A stretch of DNA of 64,000 nucleotides from Paenibacillus segetis (GTDB taxonomy: Bacteria > Bacillota > Bacilli > Paenibacillales > Paenibacillaceae): positions 3,018,037 to 3,082,036 of the forward strand of contig NZ_BMFT01000001.1 of the NCBI RefSeq assembly GCF_014639155.1. Direction: 5' to 3'. The notes beneath the pieces were generated by a model that did no database searches, was not told the DNA's origin, and saw only the letters and a list, made by a program, of their open reading frames with translations. Both the position numbers and the translations under genes were made by a program. This document shows positions 34,270-43,850 of this stretch, piece by piece; position 1 is the first letter of the stretch; each line of letters starts with the position of its first letter.

Positions 34270-35151
34270 TTATGGCCGGTGAAACACGTGCTGGATGGCG
34301 TAAGTGTTGTTTTGGCGGAATATTCCGGGAGACACCCCCATATGCTTGCGGAACACCTTGCCAAAATAATTAGCGTTTGAGAAACCGGATTTTCGTGCAA
34401 TCTCCTCCAAATTGCATTCGGTGGACATCATAAGCTTAACGGCATGGGCAAGCCGAACCTCCGTCAAGTGACGTACAGGCGTAATACCCAGTCTCCGTTC
34501 GTATTCCCGGCTGAAATGAAATTTGGACTGGCCCGCCACCTCAGCCATATCCTCCAGGCCGATTGGCTCCATATAATGCTGCTCTATGAACTGTTTGCAC
34601 TGCTCAATCTTCATTGATACGGGCTGGACGTGATTTTGGGATACATGTCTCGTCAATTCCATCAGCCATATATAAGCTAGCGTGGAGTTTTCATACGTGT
34701 CCTGAATTTTGTTATGAATGGCTTTATCGTAAATGTCCCATGCCAGCTCTACCACGGGAGAAGAATCAGGCAGCTCGAATACCGGACCTGACAAGGCCAT
34801 AGCCTGTCTGAGGAAAGGTAGTGCCTCCTTGGACAATTCCACATACAGTACTTCCCACTTTGGAGATGACGGTGGCAGTCGGTAGCAATGGTCTCCCGGA
34901 ATATCGACAATAAAGGCATCCCCCTGCTTCAGTGAATACTTGACCCGCTGTATTTCGATTTCTCCACCACCGCTAACCGTATATTGAAAAAGGCAGTGCT
35001 CATCCTTCCTTCTTTTCCCATCCCATATATAGTTCTCGGAGCTGTTGATCTCCCACCCGATTCCCTGCAGCATGAGCATTCGCAAGGGGGTAACAAATTG
35101 AAATCCGACGGATGTTCGCAACTCTGATGGCAGCAAGATTTTACCCTCCAT
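34270..35151 (-). CDS. AraC-family transcriptional regulator
   Basis: 293 residues. N-terminal cupin-like sensing domain (YTVSGGGEIEIQRVKYSLKQ, HCYRLPP). The C-terminal double helix-turn-helix has EDMAEVAGQSKFHFSREYER and NLEEIARKSGFSNANYFGKVFRKHMG. It lies at the head of the two dehydrogenase genes and divergent from the alpha-galactosidase gene, so it probably controls both in response to a sugar. The RBS is weak. Confidence 0.9.
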   Translation of the reverse strand: MEGKILLPSELRTSVGFQFVTPLRMLMLQGIGWEINSSENYIWDGKRRKDEHCLFQYTVSGGGEIEIQRVKYSLKQGDAFIVDIPGDHCYRLPPSSPKWEVLYVELSKEALPFLRQAMALSGPVFELPDSSPVVELAWDIYDKAIHNKIQDTYENSTLAYIWLMELTRHVSQNHVQPVSMKIEQCKQFIEQHYMEPIGLEDMAEVAGQSKFHFSREYERRLGITPVRHLTEVRLAHAVKLMMSTECNLEEIARKSGFSNANYFGKVFRKHMGVSPGIFRQNNTYAIQHVFHRP

Positions 35152-35294
35152 GATGTGTTATTTACTCTTGTACCAAATGAATAATGTGCCTATCCTTATT
35201 CATGTAATGGTTATTAAGGGTTGTGAACATACAACCTAGCACGCTTTTATTATCAATTTTAAACCTTATCTATCTCATTTTAGGAGGCGCAACT

Positions 35295-37487
35295 ATGAAC
35301 ATTCAATTCGATGAACAACGTCAGGTCTTTCATCTGCAGGGGCCAGGTACCAGTTATATCATGCAGGTCCTACGCCACGGCTATATCGCTCATCTATATT
35401 GGGGCAAAAAAATCAGCACCTACCGTCAAAGCAATCCGATTCTCTTTACAGACCGCGGGTTCTCCCCAAGCGTAGAACCTGCAGACCGGGCTTTCTCACT
35501 TGACGCGCTGCCTCATGAGTATCCGGCATATGGCAACGGCGATTTCAGAACACCCGCTTACCAGGTGGAACTGGGTAACGGCTCTTCCATTTCTGATTTC
35601 CGCTATAAGAGCCACCGAATTTTCCAAGGTAAGCCCACACTAGAGGGTCTACCCGCGACCTACACAGAGCAGGATGAGGAAGCGATGACGCTTGAGATTA
35701 TGCTTGAAGATTCTACCATCGGGTTATCCGCCACGCTTATCTACACCGTATTCCGTAACTTTGATGTCATTACACGCTCCGTGCGTTTTCATAATGCAGG
35801 AAATGAGCCGGTGAAGCTTCTGCGCGCACTCAGCGCTAGCATAGACTTTCATGACAGTGAGTTTGACCTGATAACGCTTTACGGCGCCCATATTAATGAG
35901 CGGAATATATCAAAACGTCCGCTTGTTCCAGGACAACAAGGAGTTGAAAGCCGCCGAGGTGCGAGCAGCGCGCAGCAGCATCCATTTATGGCCCTCCTCC
36001 GTAAAGGAGCAGATGAAGATCACGGTGAAGTATACGCATTCAGTCTTGTGTACAGTGGTAACTTCACAGCTCAAGTTGAAGTAGAACAGTTCCAGACCTG
36101 CCGTGCATCTATTGGGATCAATCCATTCGGATTCTCCTGGCTGCTTGAGCCTGGTGAACAATTCCAGACTCCGGAAGCGGTCTTAACCTACTCTTCCCGC
36201 GGCCTTGGGGACATGTCTCTAACTTACAACAAGCTATACCGAACCCGTCTGTGCCGCGGCAATTACCGCGATCGTGAACGCCCGATTCTGATCAACAACT
36301 GGGAAGCCACTTACTTTGATTTTAACGCGGACAAAATCGAGCAGATCGCGAAAACAGGTAGCGAGCTCGGCATCGAACTGTTTGTTCTTGATGATGGCTG
36401 GTTCGGCAAGAGAGATGACGACAACACATCACTAGGTGATTGGACCGTTGACACCCGTAAGCTTCCTAATGGGCTGAAGGATCTTGCCGAGCGCGTGAAC
36501 GCCATGGGCATGAAATTCGGTCTCTGGTTTGAGCCTGAAATGATATCCGAGAACAGCGAATTGTTCCGCGAGCATCCGGATTGGTGTCTGCATGTGCCGA
36601 ATCGACCTTCCACAACAAGCCGTAATCAACTTGTGCTGGATCTGTCACGTGAGGATGTGTGCGATTATATCATTCAATCCGTTTCGGATATTCTTGCAAG
36701 TGCGCCGATCAGCTACGTAAAATGGGATATGAACCGCCATATGACCGAAATCGGTTCAGCCGTTCTTCCTCCGGAAAGACAGCGCGAAACCGCCCATCGA
36801 TATATGCTGGGGCTATACCGTGTGATGGAAGAAATCACATCCAGATTCCCAGATACTCTATTCGAAAGCTGCTCCGGCGGCGGTGGCCGCTTTGATCCAG
36901 GCATGCTTTATTACATGCCGCAAACCTGGACAAGCGATAACACAGATGCCGTTTGCCGTCTGAAGATTCAGTACGGAACAAGCCTTCTCTATCCAGTCAG
37001 CTCGATGGGAGCGCACGTATCTACCGTTCCAAACCATCAGGTAGAGCGTATAACATCCCTCGATATTCGAGGTCATGCCGCCATGTCAGGGAACCTTGGC
37101 TATGAGCTGGACCTGACCAAGCTGACTGATGCTGAAAAAGAGATCGTACGGAAACAAGTAGCAGACTATAAACAGATCCGGCCGTTGATCCAATTCGGTG
37201 ATTTCTACCGTATCCTCAATCCATTTGAGCGGAATGATGCGGCATGGATGTTCGTTGCACCTGATAGATCCGAAGCGATCCTGGGATACTTCCGTATACT
37301 CTCCCAGCCAAATGATGCATTCCACAATATAAAATGCAAGGGTCTTGACCCAGATGCCCTTTATAAGCACGAAGAGACTGGCGCTGTCTTCGGAGGCGAT
37401 GAGCTGATGAATGTTGGACTCAGCCTACCGCAGTTAAGAGGCGATTTCGCTAGCCTGTTCTGGAAGTTCTCAAAAGTCGAAGACTAG
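35295..37487 (+). CDS. Alpha-galactosidase, GH36
   Basis: 730 residues from ATG 35295 (AGGAGG upstream), the normal GH36 length. The N-terminal beta-supersandwich is followed by a TIM barrel. LFVLDDGWFGKRDDD, GLWFEPEMIS, SYVKWDMNRH (Asp nucleophile) and SCSGGGGRFDPGMLYY (acid/base region) are the family hallmarks. It has no signal peptide, so it acts on imported alpha-galactosides such as raffinose or melibiose. Divergent AraC gene next to it. Confidence 0.95.
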   Translation: MNIQFDEQRQVFHLQGPGTSYIMQVLRHGYIAHLYWGKKISTYRQSNPILFTDRGFSPSVEPADRAFSLDALPHEYPAYGNGDFRTPAYQVELGNGSSISDFRYKSHRIFQGKPTLEGLPATYTEQDEEAMTLEIMLEDSTIGLSATLIYTVFRNFDVITRSVRFHNAGNEPVKLLRALSASIDFHDSEFDLITLYGAHINERNISKRPLVPGQQGVESRRGASSAQQHPFMALLRKGADEDHGEVYAFSLVYSGNFTAQVEVEQFQTCRASIGINPFGFSWLLEPGEQFQTPEAVLTYSSRGLGDMSLTYNKLYRTRLCRGNYRDRERPILINNWEATYFDFNADKIEQIAKTGSELGIELFVLDDGWFGKRDDDNTSLGDWTVDTRKLPNGLKDLAERVNAMGMKFGLWFEPEMISENSELFREHPDWCLHVPNRPSTTSRNQLVLDLSREDVCDYIIQSVSDILASAPISYVKWDMNRHMTEIGSAVLPPERQRETAHRYMLGLYRVMEEITSRFPDTLFESCSGGGGRFDPGMLYYMPQTWTSDNTDAVCRLKIQYGTSLLYPVSSMGAHVSTVPNHQVERITSLDIRGHAAMSGNLGYELDLTKLTDAEKEIVRKQVADYKQIRPLIQFGDFYRILNPFERNDAAWMFVAPDRSEAILGYFRILSQPNDAFHNIKCKGLDPDALYKHEETGAVFGGDELMNVGLSLPQLRGDFASLFWKFSKVED

Positions 37488-37520
37488 TTAAGACCATTTG
37501 TCCATTGGCAAAGGGCTAAT

Positions 37521-37554
37521 GAACGCCCGCACCTTATTAGGGATGCGGGCGTTC
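37521..37554 (+). terminator. Intrinsic terminator of the alpha-galactosidase gene
   Basis: GAACGCCCGCA pairs with TGCGGGCGTTC (11 bp, 12-nt loop), followed by TTATTTTTG on the plus strand. It lies 34 nt after the gene stop, between converging genes. Confidence 0.85.
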
Positions 37555-37576
37555 TTATTTTTGAAAAATAACCGCT

Positions 37577-40273
37577 TTAGTTTTTGTTGTTGTAAATTTT
37601 GATGATGTGATCCGCATACTTCAGATCGAACATCATCCGCTCCTTCACCTGAGCATTTACGGAGGCATCCTTACTCAGGTTGTTCATAAGCTGCTCTAAA
37701 TCTCCACCGAGCTTGGCTGCTCTCTTGTCGATTGTCTTATTTTCATTCAATTTGTTGATTAGCACCTTCAGGTCCTTTTTATAACTCTTTGCATCCGTCA
37801 TTCCTTTATTCGGCACATAAATCTCATCGATTTTCCGGTCCATTTCCATCAAGATGGTTTTCACAGACAGTCCAGGGTTACTGAATGGAACAATGGCTTT
37901 ATTCCGGTAAATCCCCTGCTTAAGCGGCACGTTATATTGATCGCCGAAGTAAGACAGGAATTCGAAGTACGCACTGCCTGATGTTCCTTTTTTCTGTGTC
38001 TCATAGGCCTGCTCGACGAGCACCGGCCGAGATACTTTGGCCTGTGGTCCAAGCCCCATTGTCACATATGAGAGGTCACCGGCAAGCTTCAGTGTCTCTT
38101 CCGCATCATGGACAACTGCTTGGGCATCCAGCTTATAGGACATTGGGAATACGTTGTCCAGATAACCATTTTGCAGCCACAACCCTGCCTCCTGCAGCTT
38201 GTAATACGGATTACTGTAGAAATCGGAAAACACCGCTGCGCTGATCGACAGTTTCGGTGAAATCTTTTTCAATTGCGGTACAAGATCTTTAACAAATCCC
38301 GTAATGATATCCATGCGGAACTGCTGCCATTCCGGCCACAGCTTATCGCCCGGATACAAATTTACCGGATCTATGTCTGTTTTAAATGTCTTCATAAACT
38401 GCTCACGAGTATAAGCGTCATAACCATAATCAATTTCCGTCCCGTAGTTATCCGGATAACGGATGTAATCCAGATGCAGCCCGGCAACCGGATATCTGGA
38501 CACTAGATCGACATAGAGGTCGGTAATGAATTTCCGGACTTCTGGCAGTGCAGGATTCAGCCAGTAAAAAGTATGGCCGTCTACTTCCCAATAGTCAGCT
38601 CCATCACGCCGGATCATCGACCATTCCGGTTTTTGCTCCATCTTGTTTCCTTCAAGAAATGCATTTTCCACCCATACATGTATCTCGAGACCCAGTTCAT
38701 CAGCTACATCCATGTACGCTTGAAGGACGTCAAAACCTTTGTACATCGGATTGTGAGGCGCAAGCGGATTGTCCGAAGGGTAAATCGTGTAGCCATCCCA
38801 CCAAGTTTCCACATACACCTGGTTCAGGTTTGCGTCCGCAATGAGCTTCAGATGCTGGCGAACTTCATCAATATTCGTCTCTAATGGGCGAATCCAGATC
38901 GCACGATGGTCTACCTTGCGGGATTCCATATTCAAGTTAATGACCTCATCCATCAGGCTATCAAGCGCTGCTGATTTCAAAGTCATCTGATCGAATGCCT
39001 GCAGCTCAATCAACTTGGCGATCTCTCCGCGAACGGTCTTTGCCTCAGCAATTTTCTGTTCGATCTTTGCATAAGGAACATCCATAAACATATCCTTCGA
39101 CTTCTGCAGCAGTGCTGTCGAAGTCTTGATACGGTAATCAGCCCGATCCAGGGAGGATTGCGGTGTCAGCATAATAACCATTTCTTTAGTGGTATGATTC
39201 ATGCTTACGGCCGCACTTAGCTTAGCGTAGTTTTTGAGCCAGTCCGCCTTCACGCCGTGTCCAGACAGAACAAAGCCTTTATCCGGAATCGGAGAGTTGT
39301 TACCTCCAACGGATATGACTCTATGATTCTCATCAACGATGACCTCATAACCCCAGGCGTTGGTGCCTGTCGTTTCTTTTCCATAATCACTGGTATACAC
39401 AATTAGCTGGTCGCCCCCGCGGAATCCGTCGAACGGCTTGTTGTTTGCTGAATCCCAGCCCCCTGGATTATCTTCCTTCAACTTCGGGTCCATAGCATCA
39501 TAAGCAATACGACTCGCTAGATGTGTCTCCTCATGTACAATGATCTCCACAGGGTCACCCATTTTGATCTCGCCGCTCGCGATCTTCGCATTCAAATCAT
39601 TGTAATATGAAGATCCAGCTTGTACAGATAATACATGGCCTTGGCCTGGAATACGGGAATTGTTATACGTTTTGCCATCCGGCTTGGCCATGCCAGTAAT
39701 GACGCCATTCTCAATGATGAGCTCGAGTCCCCATTGATTCGTATTGGTCGAGGCTCCATAACCGGCATCATACAGTACGACGTCATTCTCGTCGCGATAT
39801 GCATTTATTTTGTTAATCGCTATTTCGGTACCATTCACAACGGCAAACCGGTTCATCTGTTCCGGGATTGTAATCCCATTCAGTGTCAGCGCATCCCCCG
39901 TCGTAATCGCTTCCATCTCTTCCTTGGCAGTGCCGGAAGCCGATATCACAACATTGTGCAGGGGGATATAGGTCCCTTTAGAACCGTTCGTATTTTTCTC
40001 CAGTACGATTCCACCTGAAACAATGAATTCGACGACCTTATCGTTCTCAAACGTTGCTGTAAATGGAGCGCTATAATCTCCGGTATACACGGTAATCCCG
40101 TTTTCGCCGCGTACAGCGTTCACAGCGTCAACCGCAAGTTTAGTACCGTCAGGCAGCGTAATGGACGGACTTGTTTCCCCTTCTTGAGCCTGGGCTTTCT
40201 CAGTAGAAACAGATATGAGCGAAAATATTAGGGCACAACACATAAGCGCTGAATACCATTTTCTAAAATTCAT
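37577..40273 (-). CDS. Secreted family-10-like glycosyl hydrolase (DUF187/GHL10)
   Basis: 898 residues from ATG 40273, with GGAGG 7 nt upstream. Signal peptide ends near KAQAQE. Residues about 30-340 hold repeated beta segments (GENGITVYTGDYSAPF, DENDVVLYDAGYGAST, GDQLIVYTSDYGKETT), three copies of one module. The barrel starts near RAIWIRPLETNIDEV and has QVYVETWWDGYTIYPSDNP and AGLHLDYIRYPDN. GHL10 proteins act on cell-wall or extracellular glycans. It is the last gene of the ABC operon. Confidence 0.85.
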   Translation of the reverse strand: MNFRKWYSALMCCALIFSLISVSTEKAQAQEGETSPSITLPDGTKLAVDAVNAVRGENGITVYTGDYSAPFTATFENDKVVEFIVSGGIVLEKNTNGSKGTYIPLHNVVISASGTAKEEMEAITTGDALTLNGITIPEQMNRFAVVNGTEIAINKINAYRDENDVVLYDAGYGASTNTNQWGLELIIENGVITGMAKPDGKTYNNSRIPGQGHVLSVQAGSSYYNDLNAKIASGEIKMGDPVEIIVHEETHLASRIAYDAMDPKLKEDNPGGWDSANNKPFDGFRGGDQLIVYTSDYGKETTGTNAWGYEVIVDENHRVISVGGNNSPIPDKGFVLSGHGVKADWLKNYAKLSAAVSMNHTTKEMVIMLTPQSSLDRADYRIKTSTALLQKSKDMFMDVPYAKIEQKIAEAKTVRGEIAKLIELQAFDQMTLKSAALDSLMDEVINLNMESRKVDHRAIWIRPLETNIDEVRQHLKLIADANLNQVYVETWWDGYTIYPSDNPLAPHNPMYKGFDVLQAYMDVADELGLEIHVWVENAFLEGNKMEQKPEWSMIRRDGADYWEVDGHTFYWLNPALPEVRKFITDLYVDLVSRYPVAGLHLDYIRYPDNYGTEIDYGYDAYTREQFMKTFKTDIDPVNLYPGDKLWPEWQQFRMDIITGFVKDLVPQLKKISPKLSISAAVFSDFYSNPYYKLQEAGLWLQNGYLDNVFPMSYKLDAQAVVHDAEETLKLAGDLSYVTMGLGPQAKVSRPVLVEQAYETQKKGTSGSAYFEFLSYFGDQYNVPLKQGIYRNKAIVPFSNPGLSVKTILMEMDRKIDEIYVPNKGMTDAKSYKKDLKVLINKLNENKTIDKRAAKLGGDLEQLMNNLSKDASVNAQVKERMMFDLKYADHIIKIYNNKN

Positions 40274-40373
40274 CAACACACCTCCGAATAAATTACTGCT
40301 ACTGATTCTTCTGTACCAACAAAAAGGATATGCAACGAAATGTATAATTGTAAACGCTCTACGATCACCTCCT

Positions 40374-40402
40374 CAACGGCACCCAAGTCCGAGGGCGCCG
40401 TT
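40374..40402 (-). other. GC-rich stem-loop between DUF4127 and GHL10 genes
   Basis: AACGGC-A-CCC and GGG-C-GCCGTT form an interrupted stem with an 8-nt loop. No T-run follows on either strand, so it is more likely an mRNA stability or partial attenuation element than a strong terminator. TTGTAAACGC (40348-40357), a cre-like half site, lies just downstream in the operon direction. Confidence 0.4.
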
Positions 40403-40428
40403 ATGATTCCATGTCCATATTCTCTTGA

Positions 40429-42003
40429 TTAATTACCAACCAGTGTAAAGTCCACCTCAAACGTCCGGTGCCAAGGGAGCATAACATCCGCAACCTGCGG
40501 ACTCCCACCTGTCATATCCATTAAATAGGTGCCGCAGAACTCATTCAGCCCGTCCTTGATCACCTCGCGAAGCTCGTCTTCTCTTGAACCGAGATCCATA
40601 GTCGTCACGCCTAGCTCTGGCAGAACATCCGATATAACTTCGTTGCGGACCACCGTTTGATAGCCCCAATCCTCAACCAGCCTGCGCAACATGAAAGACT
40701 TGCTTCGATCCTTCCAACCTGGAGCGGTTTCTTTCGAGGTCTCCTTGCTGTAATAAGAGGCGATTACGGCGTGTGCGATAACAGTCCCCAGTGTATTACC
40801 GGAAGTGTTCCATGCGGCATAAGCATCCAGAGAATTCAGGTCATTGCCTTTGCTGAGCAGCTTCATCAGTACATGATCCGCGCCATTACTGACCGCAACG
40901 TCAGCAAGAGCGATGAATACTCCTTTTTTGTAATACGCCCGAAGTGCTTGTCTGAACTCATTCAGATGACTCTCAGAATAGTAGGAACGATTGCGTTCCT
41001 GGTAGGTTTGGGAGGATTCAGCAGCCTCTGACTGACCGACAGGCGGAGCATTTACCATGAGCACAAAATCCGATTCCATAGAAGAATCAGCCATAAATAC
41101 ACCAGCAGCCGTCATGTGCGACTTAATGCTTTCATTCAAGCTCCGATCCTCATATTTCGGAATAACATACGGCCCTTGAGTCGACGAATAGCGGACATAT
41201 GCTTCCGGAAAGTAATTTTTGATCTCACAAAATACTCCGGCCAGAAGCGTACAGCCTATCTCGTCTGCCCCTGGATAGATCATCACGCAATCTGTTAGAT
41301 TGCTCTTATCCACCAGAAACAACAGCTCACGCTGCTCTTTGGCCGAGAATCCATACTTTGCATTGTCATCCAGTGGAATGACCAATTTATCGATAACTCC
41401 CTCTTCCGCATAGCGAATCGCCATCCGGTTGACGTAAGCATTGGTAGCTCTACGGCCTGTGAAATCAACCAACACCGTAGAAGGGATTTTCATTGTCAGC
41501 TCTGTAAGAATCTTCACTTCGGATTTAGAAAGGTTTTCCCGCTCCCCCTTATCCAGCATCCATCCATATTCATACAGCTTTTGGCCATACTGGGCATAGT
41601 AAGATGGTTCTTCATCATCACTGTCATAAGACGGCACCCGCATAATCAGGTTATTAGCGTAAATTTTCAGGGAAGGATTGATGATCTTAAGATGCTTCAA
41701 CAATTCAAGTCGGCTTGCACATTCCTTATCTGTTAGATGATGCAATCTGGAAGGCACGATACCTCCGTATACGAGCAAATCGAGCGAAATAATCAGCCTC
41801 GTCGCATCTGAGGCTTCCTTCTCTAGCCACTGCTTCAGTGCCTCATACTCAGCCGGTTCCTTCTTTACCCCCAGCAAGGAACGTGGCGGAACAGTAAGTG
41901 TCAGGTCAGTCATCGAAGCAAGCTGTACCGGGTAGTTATAGTTACAAGGCCGCTCGTCGAGCGGCAGGTATATGATTTTCTCTATAGAAAACGTTCCGTT
42001 CAT
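40429..42003 (-). CDS. DUF4127 family protein
   Basis: 524 residues. IIYLPLDERPCNYNYPVQLA at the start and LIISLDLLVYGGIVPSRLHHL near residue 80 are the marks of DUF4127. No signal peptide, so cytoplasmic. Members are repeatedly found with carbohydrate ABC transporters and glycosidases, but their reaction is unknown. AAGGAT lies 7 nt before ATG. Five nt separate it from the permease gene. Confidence 0.88.
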   Translation of the reverse strand: MNGTFSIEKIIYLPLDERPCNYNYPVQLASMTDLTLTVPPRSLLGVKKEPAEYEALKQWLEKEASDATRLIISLDLLVYGGIVPSRLHHLTDKECASRLELLKHLKIINPSLKIYANNLIMRVPSYDSDDEEPSYYAQYGQKLYEYGWMLDKGERENLSKSEVKILTELTMKIPSTVLVDFTGRRATNAYVNRMAIRYAEEGVIDKLVIPLDDNAKYGFSAKEQRELLFLVDKSNLTDCVMIYPGADEIGCTLLAGVFCEIKNYFPEAYVRYSSTQGPYVIPKYEDRSLNESIKSHMTAAGVFMADSSMESDFVLMVNAPPVGQSEAAESSQTYQERNRSYYSESHLNEFRQALRAYYKKGVFIALADVAVSNGADHVLMKLLSKGNDLNSLDAYAAWNTSGNTLGTVIAHAVIASYYSKETSKETAPGWKDRSKSFMLRRLVEDWGYQTVVRNEVISDVLPELGVTTMDLGSREDELREVIKDGLNEFCGTYLMDMTGGSPQVADVMLPWHRTFEVDFTLVGN

Positions 42004-42008
42004 GATGA

Positions 42009-42896
42009 TTATCCTTTCACGGCGCCAGCGTTAACGCCCTTGATGAAGTATTTCTGGAATGAGATAAATACAATCGCAATCGGAATGAGCGTGATCATGG
42101 ATCCGGCCGCAACCAGGCGTGTGTTGGATACAAACGTCCCTTTCAGCTTGTATAGCCCCACCGTTAGCGGGTATTTGGAGCTATCATCGAGTACGAGGAA
42201 TGGCCACAGAAAGTTGTTCCAGGCTCCGATAAAACTCAAAATACCAAGTGTGGCAAGTGTCGGCTTCACCATCGGCATCATAATGTTCAGCCATATCCGC
42301 CATACGCCCGCACCATCAATGACCGCCGACTCCTCAATTTCCTTGGGAACGGTAAGCATCCCTTGCCTCATCAGAAAGATACCATATGCGGAAACAGCAC
42401 CGGGTACGATAACACCGGTCAAGGTTCCCAGAAGATTTATTTTATTTAGAATCAAATAAATCGGAATCATCGTTACTTCCGCCGGGATCATCATCGTAGC
42501 CATGATCAGGAGGAAAACGAACTGTTTACCTTTAAACTCCATCCTTGCGAGCGGAAAGGCAGCGAGAGACGCCAATATTAAGGGCAGTGCTACGCCAAAG
42601 AAGGATAAAATAATGCTGTTCCAGAAGTAAACCGGTATCGGAAGCGAATTCCATACGGTTGTATAATTTCCAAGCGTCCATTGCTCCGGAATAAATCTCG
42701 GAGGCATGGTGTAAATTGCCTCATTCTGCCCCTTTAGTGATGTTGAAAGTGTCCACAGGAAGGGGAGAATCATGACAAGAGCGATGAGTATCATTAAAGC
42801 GTATGAAAACGTATTGCTGATGACTTTCCGTTTATTCCACCGTTTCATTCCGGACGAATGGTTTGCCCCAGCACCTAAAGCTTGATCTGCCATCAT
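42009..42896 (-). CDS. Carbohydrate ABC transporter permease, MalG-like
   Basis: 295 residues, about six membrane helices. The cytoplasmic EAA loop is EIEESAVIDGAGVWRIWLNIMMPMVKP near residue 190, which contacts the ATPase. The first helix is FSYALMILIALVMILPFLW. MalG/CUT1-type inner-membrane half of a sugar importer. The ATPase is not in this operon and is probably a shared MsmK-type subunit elsewhere. GAGGG precedes ATG. Confidence 0.92.
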   Translation of the reverse strand: MMADQALGAGANHSSGMKRWNKRKVISNTFSYALMILIALVMILPFLWTLSTSLKGQNEAIYTMPPRFIPEQWTLGNYTTVWNSLPIPVYFWNSIILSFFGVALPLILASLAAFPLARMEFKGKQFVFLLIMATMMIPAEVTMIPIYLILNKINLLGTLTGVIVPGAVSAYGIFLMRQGMLTVPKEIEESAVIDGAGVWRIWLNIMMPMVKPTLATLGILSFIGAWNNFLWPFLVLDDSSKYPLTVGLYKLKGTFVSNTRLVAAGSMITLIPIAIVFISFQKYFIKGVNAGAVKG

Positions 42897-42903
42897 TCAT
42901 CCC

Positions 42904-43752
42904 TCACTCTCTGTCCAAGTATCGTTTATTAATGACCGTCAGCAACATGATCGCCAGAAACAGCACAAAGGACATTGCGCTCGCGCCACCCATATGCAAC
43001 TTGGTGAACGCCTCATCAAAGACCAGATATACGACCGTAGTTGATGCATTCAACGGCCCGCCCTTAGTCATGTTCATCATGAGGGTAAACTCTTTAAACG
43101 CCCCCATTGTAGATACGACTGCCACAAAAAATATAACCGGACGCAGCATTGGGAATGTGATGACCATCTGTTTGCGCCAGAATCCGGCACCATCCAAATC
43201 AGCCGCTTCATACAAATCCTCCGGTACGGATTGAAGTCCCGATAAGTAGAACAGCATGTAATAACCAAGACCCTGCCATACGGTTACCAACGCAAGACTC
43301 GGAAGAACCATATGTTTGTTTGTCAACCACTTTAGCGGCTCCGCTCCGAGCAGACTCAGGATATAGTTAAGCACTCCGTCGCTCTGGAACATCCAGCTCC
43401 ACAAAAAGGCTGTAACAACAACAGAGACAAGCGTCGGAAAATAATATATGAGCCGGAATACCTTAACCCCGGCTAAGCCCCGATTTACAAGCACAGCCAA
43501 AAACACTGGCAGAACGACCAAAGCAGGTGTGACTAAAATCCAATAGTAAACCGTGTTGCTCATCGCTTGCCAGAATAGGCTGTTGCTCATCAAAGCCTTG
43601 TAATTAGCAAGACCAACCCATTCGACAGGATTGATCACATCATATTTCGTAAAACTCAAAAACAAGGCCGCAAAAGCAGGGATTATGCTAAAAACGAGCA
43701 GCAGCAATCCTGCCGGGGCGAGAAACGACCAGGCATGTGACCTTTTATACAT
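42904..43752 (-). CDS. Carbohydrate ABC transporter permease, MalF-like
   Basis: 282 residues from MYKRSHAWSFLAPAGLLLLVF (AGGAGG before ATG 43752). The EAA loop is DLYEAADLDGAGFWRKQMVITFPMLRP near residue 195. Six predicted helices, CUT1 type. Seven nt before the MalG-like gene. It works with the solute-binding lipoprotein encoded just upstream. Confidence 0.92.
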   Translation of the reverse strand: MYKRSHAWSFLAPAGLLLLVFSIIPAFAALFLSFTKYDVINPVEWVGLANYKALMSNSLFWQAMSNTVYYWILVTPALVVLPVFLAVLVNRGLAGVKVFRLIYYFPTLVSVVVTAFLWSWMFQSDGVLNYILSLLGAEPLKWLTNKHMVLPSLALVTVWQGLGYYMLFYLSGLQSVPEDLYEAADLDGAGFWRKQMVITFPMLRPVIFFVAVVSTMGAFKEFTLMMNMTKGGPLNASTTVVYLVFDEAFTKLHMGGASAMSFVLFLAIMLLTVINKRYLDRE

Positions 43753-43850
43753 AGATGCAAACCTCCTTCGTGTAGCATAATCGATGCCATAAATCTTCTT
43801 CAGCCACATGCTCGTGCGGCTGAAGAAGATTGTTCCAAACCTTGTTTTCT

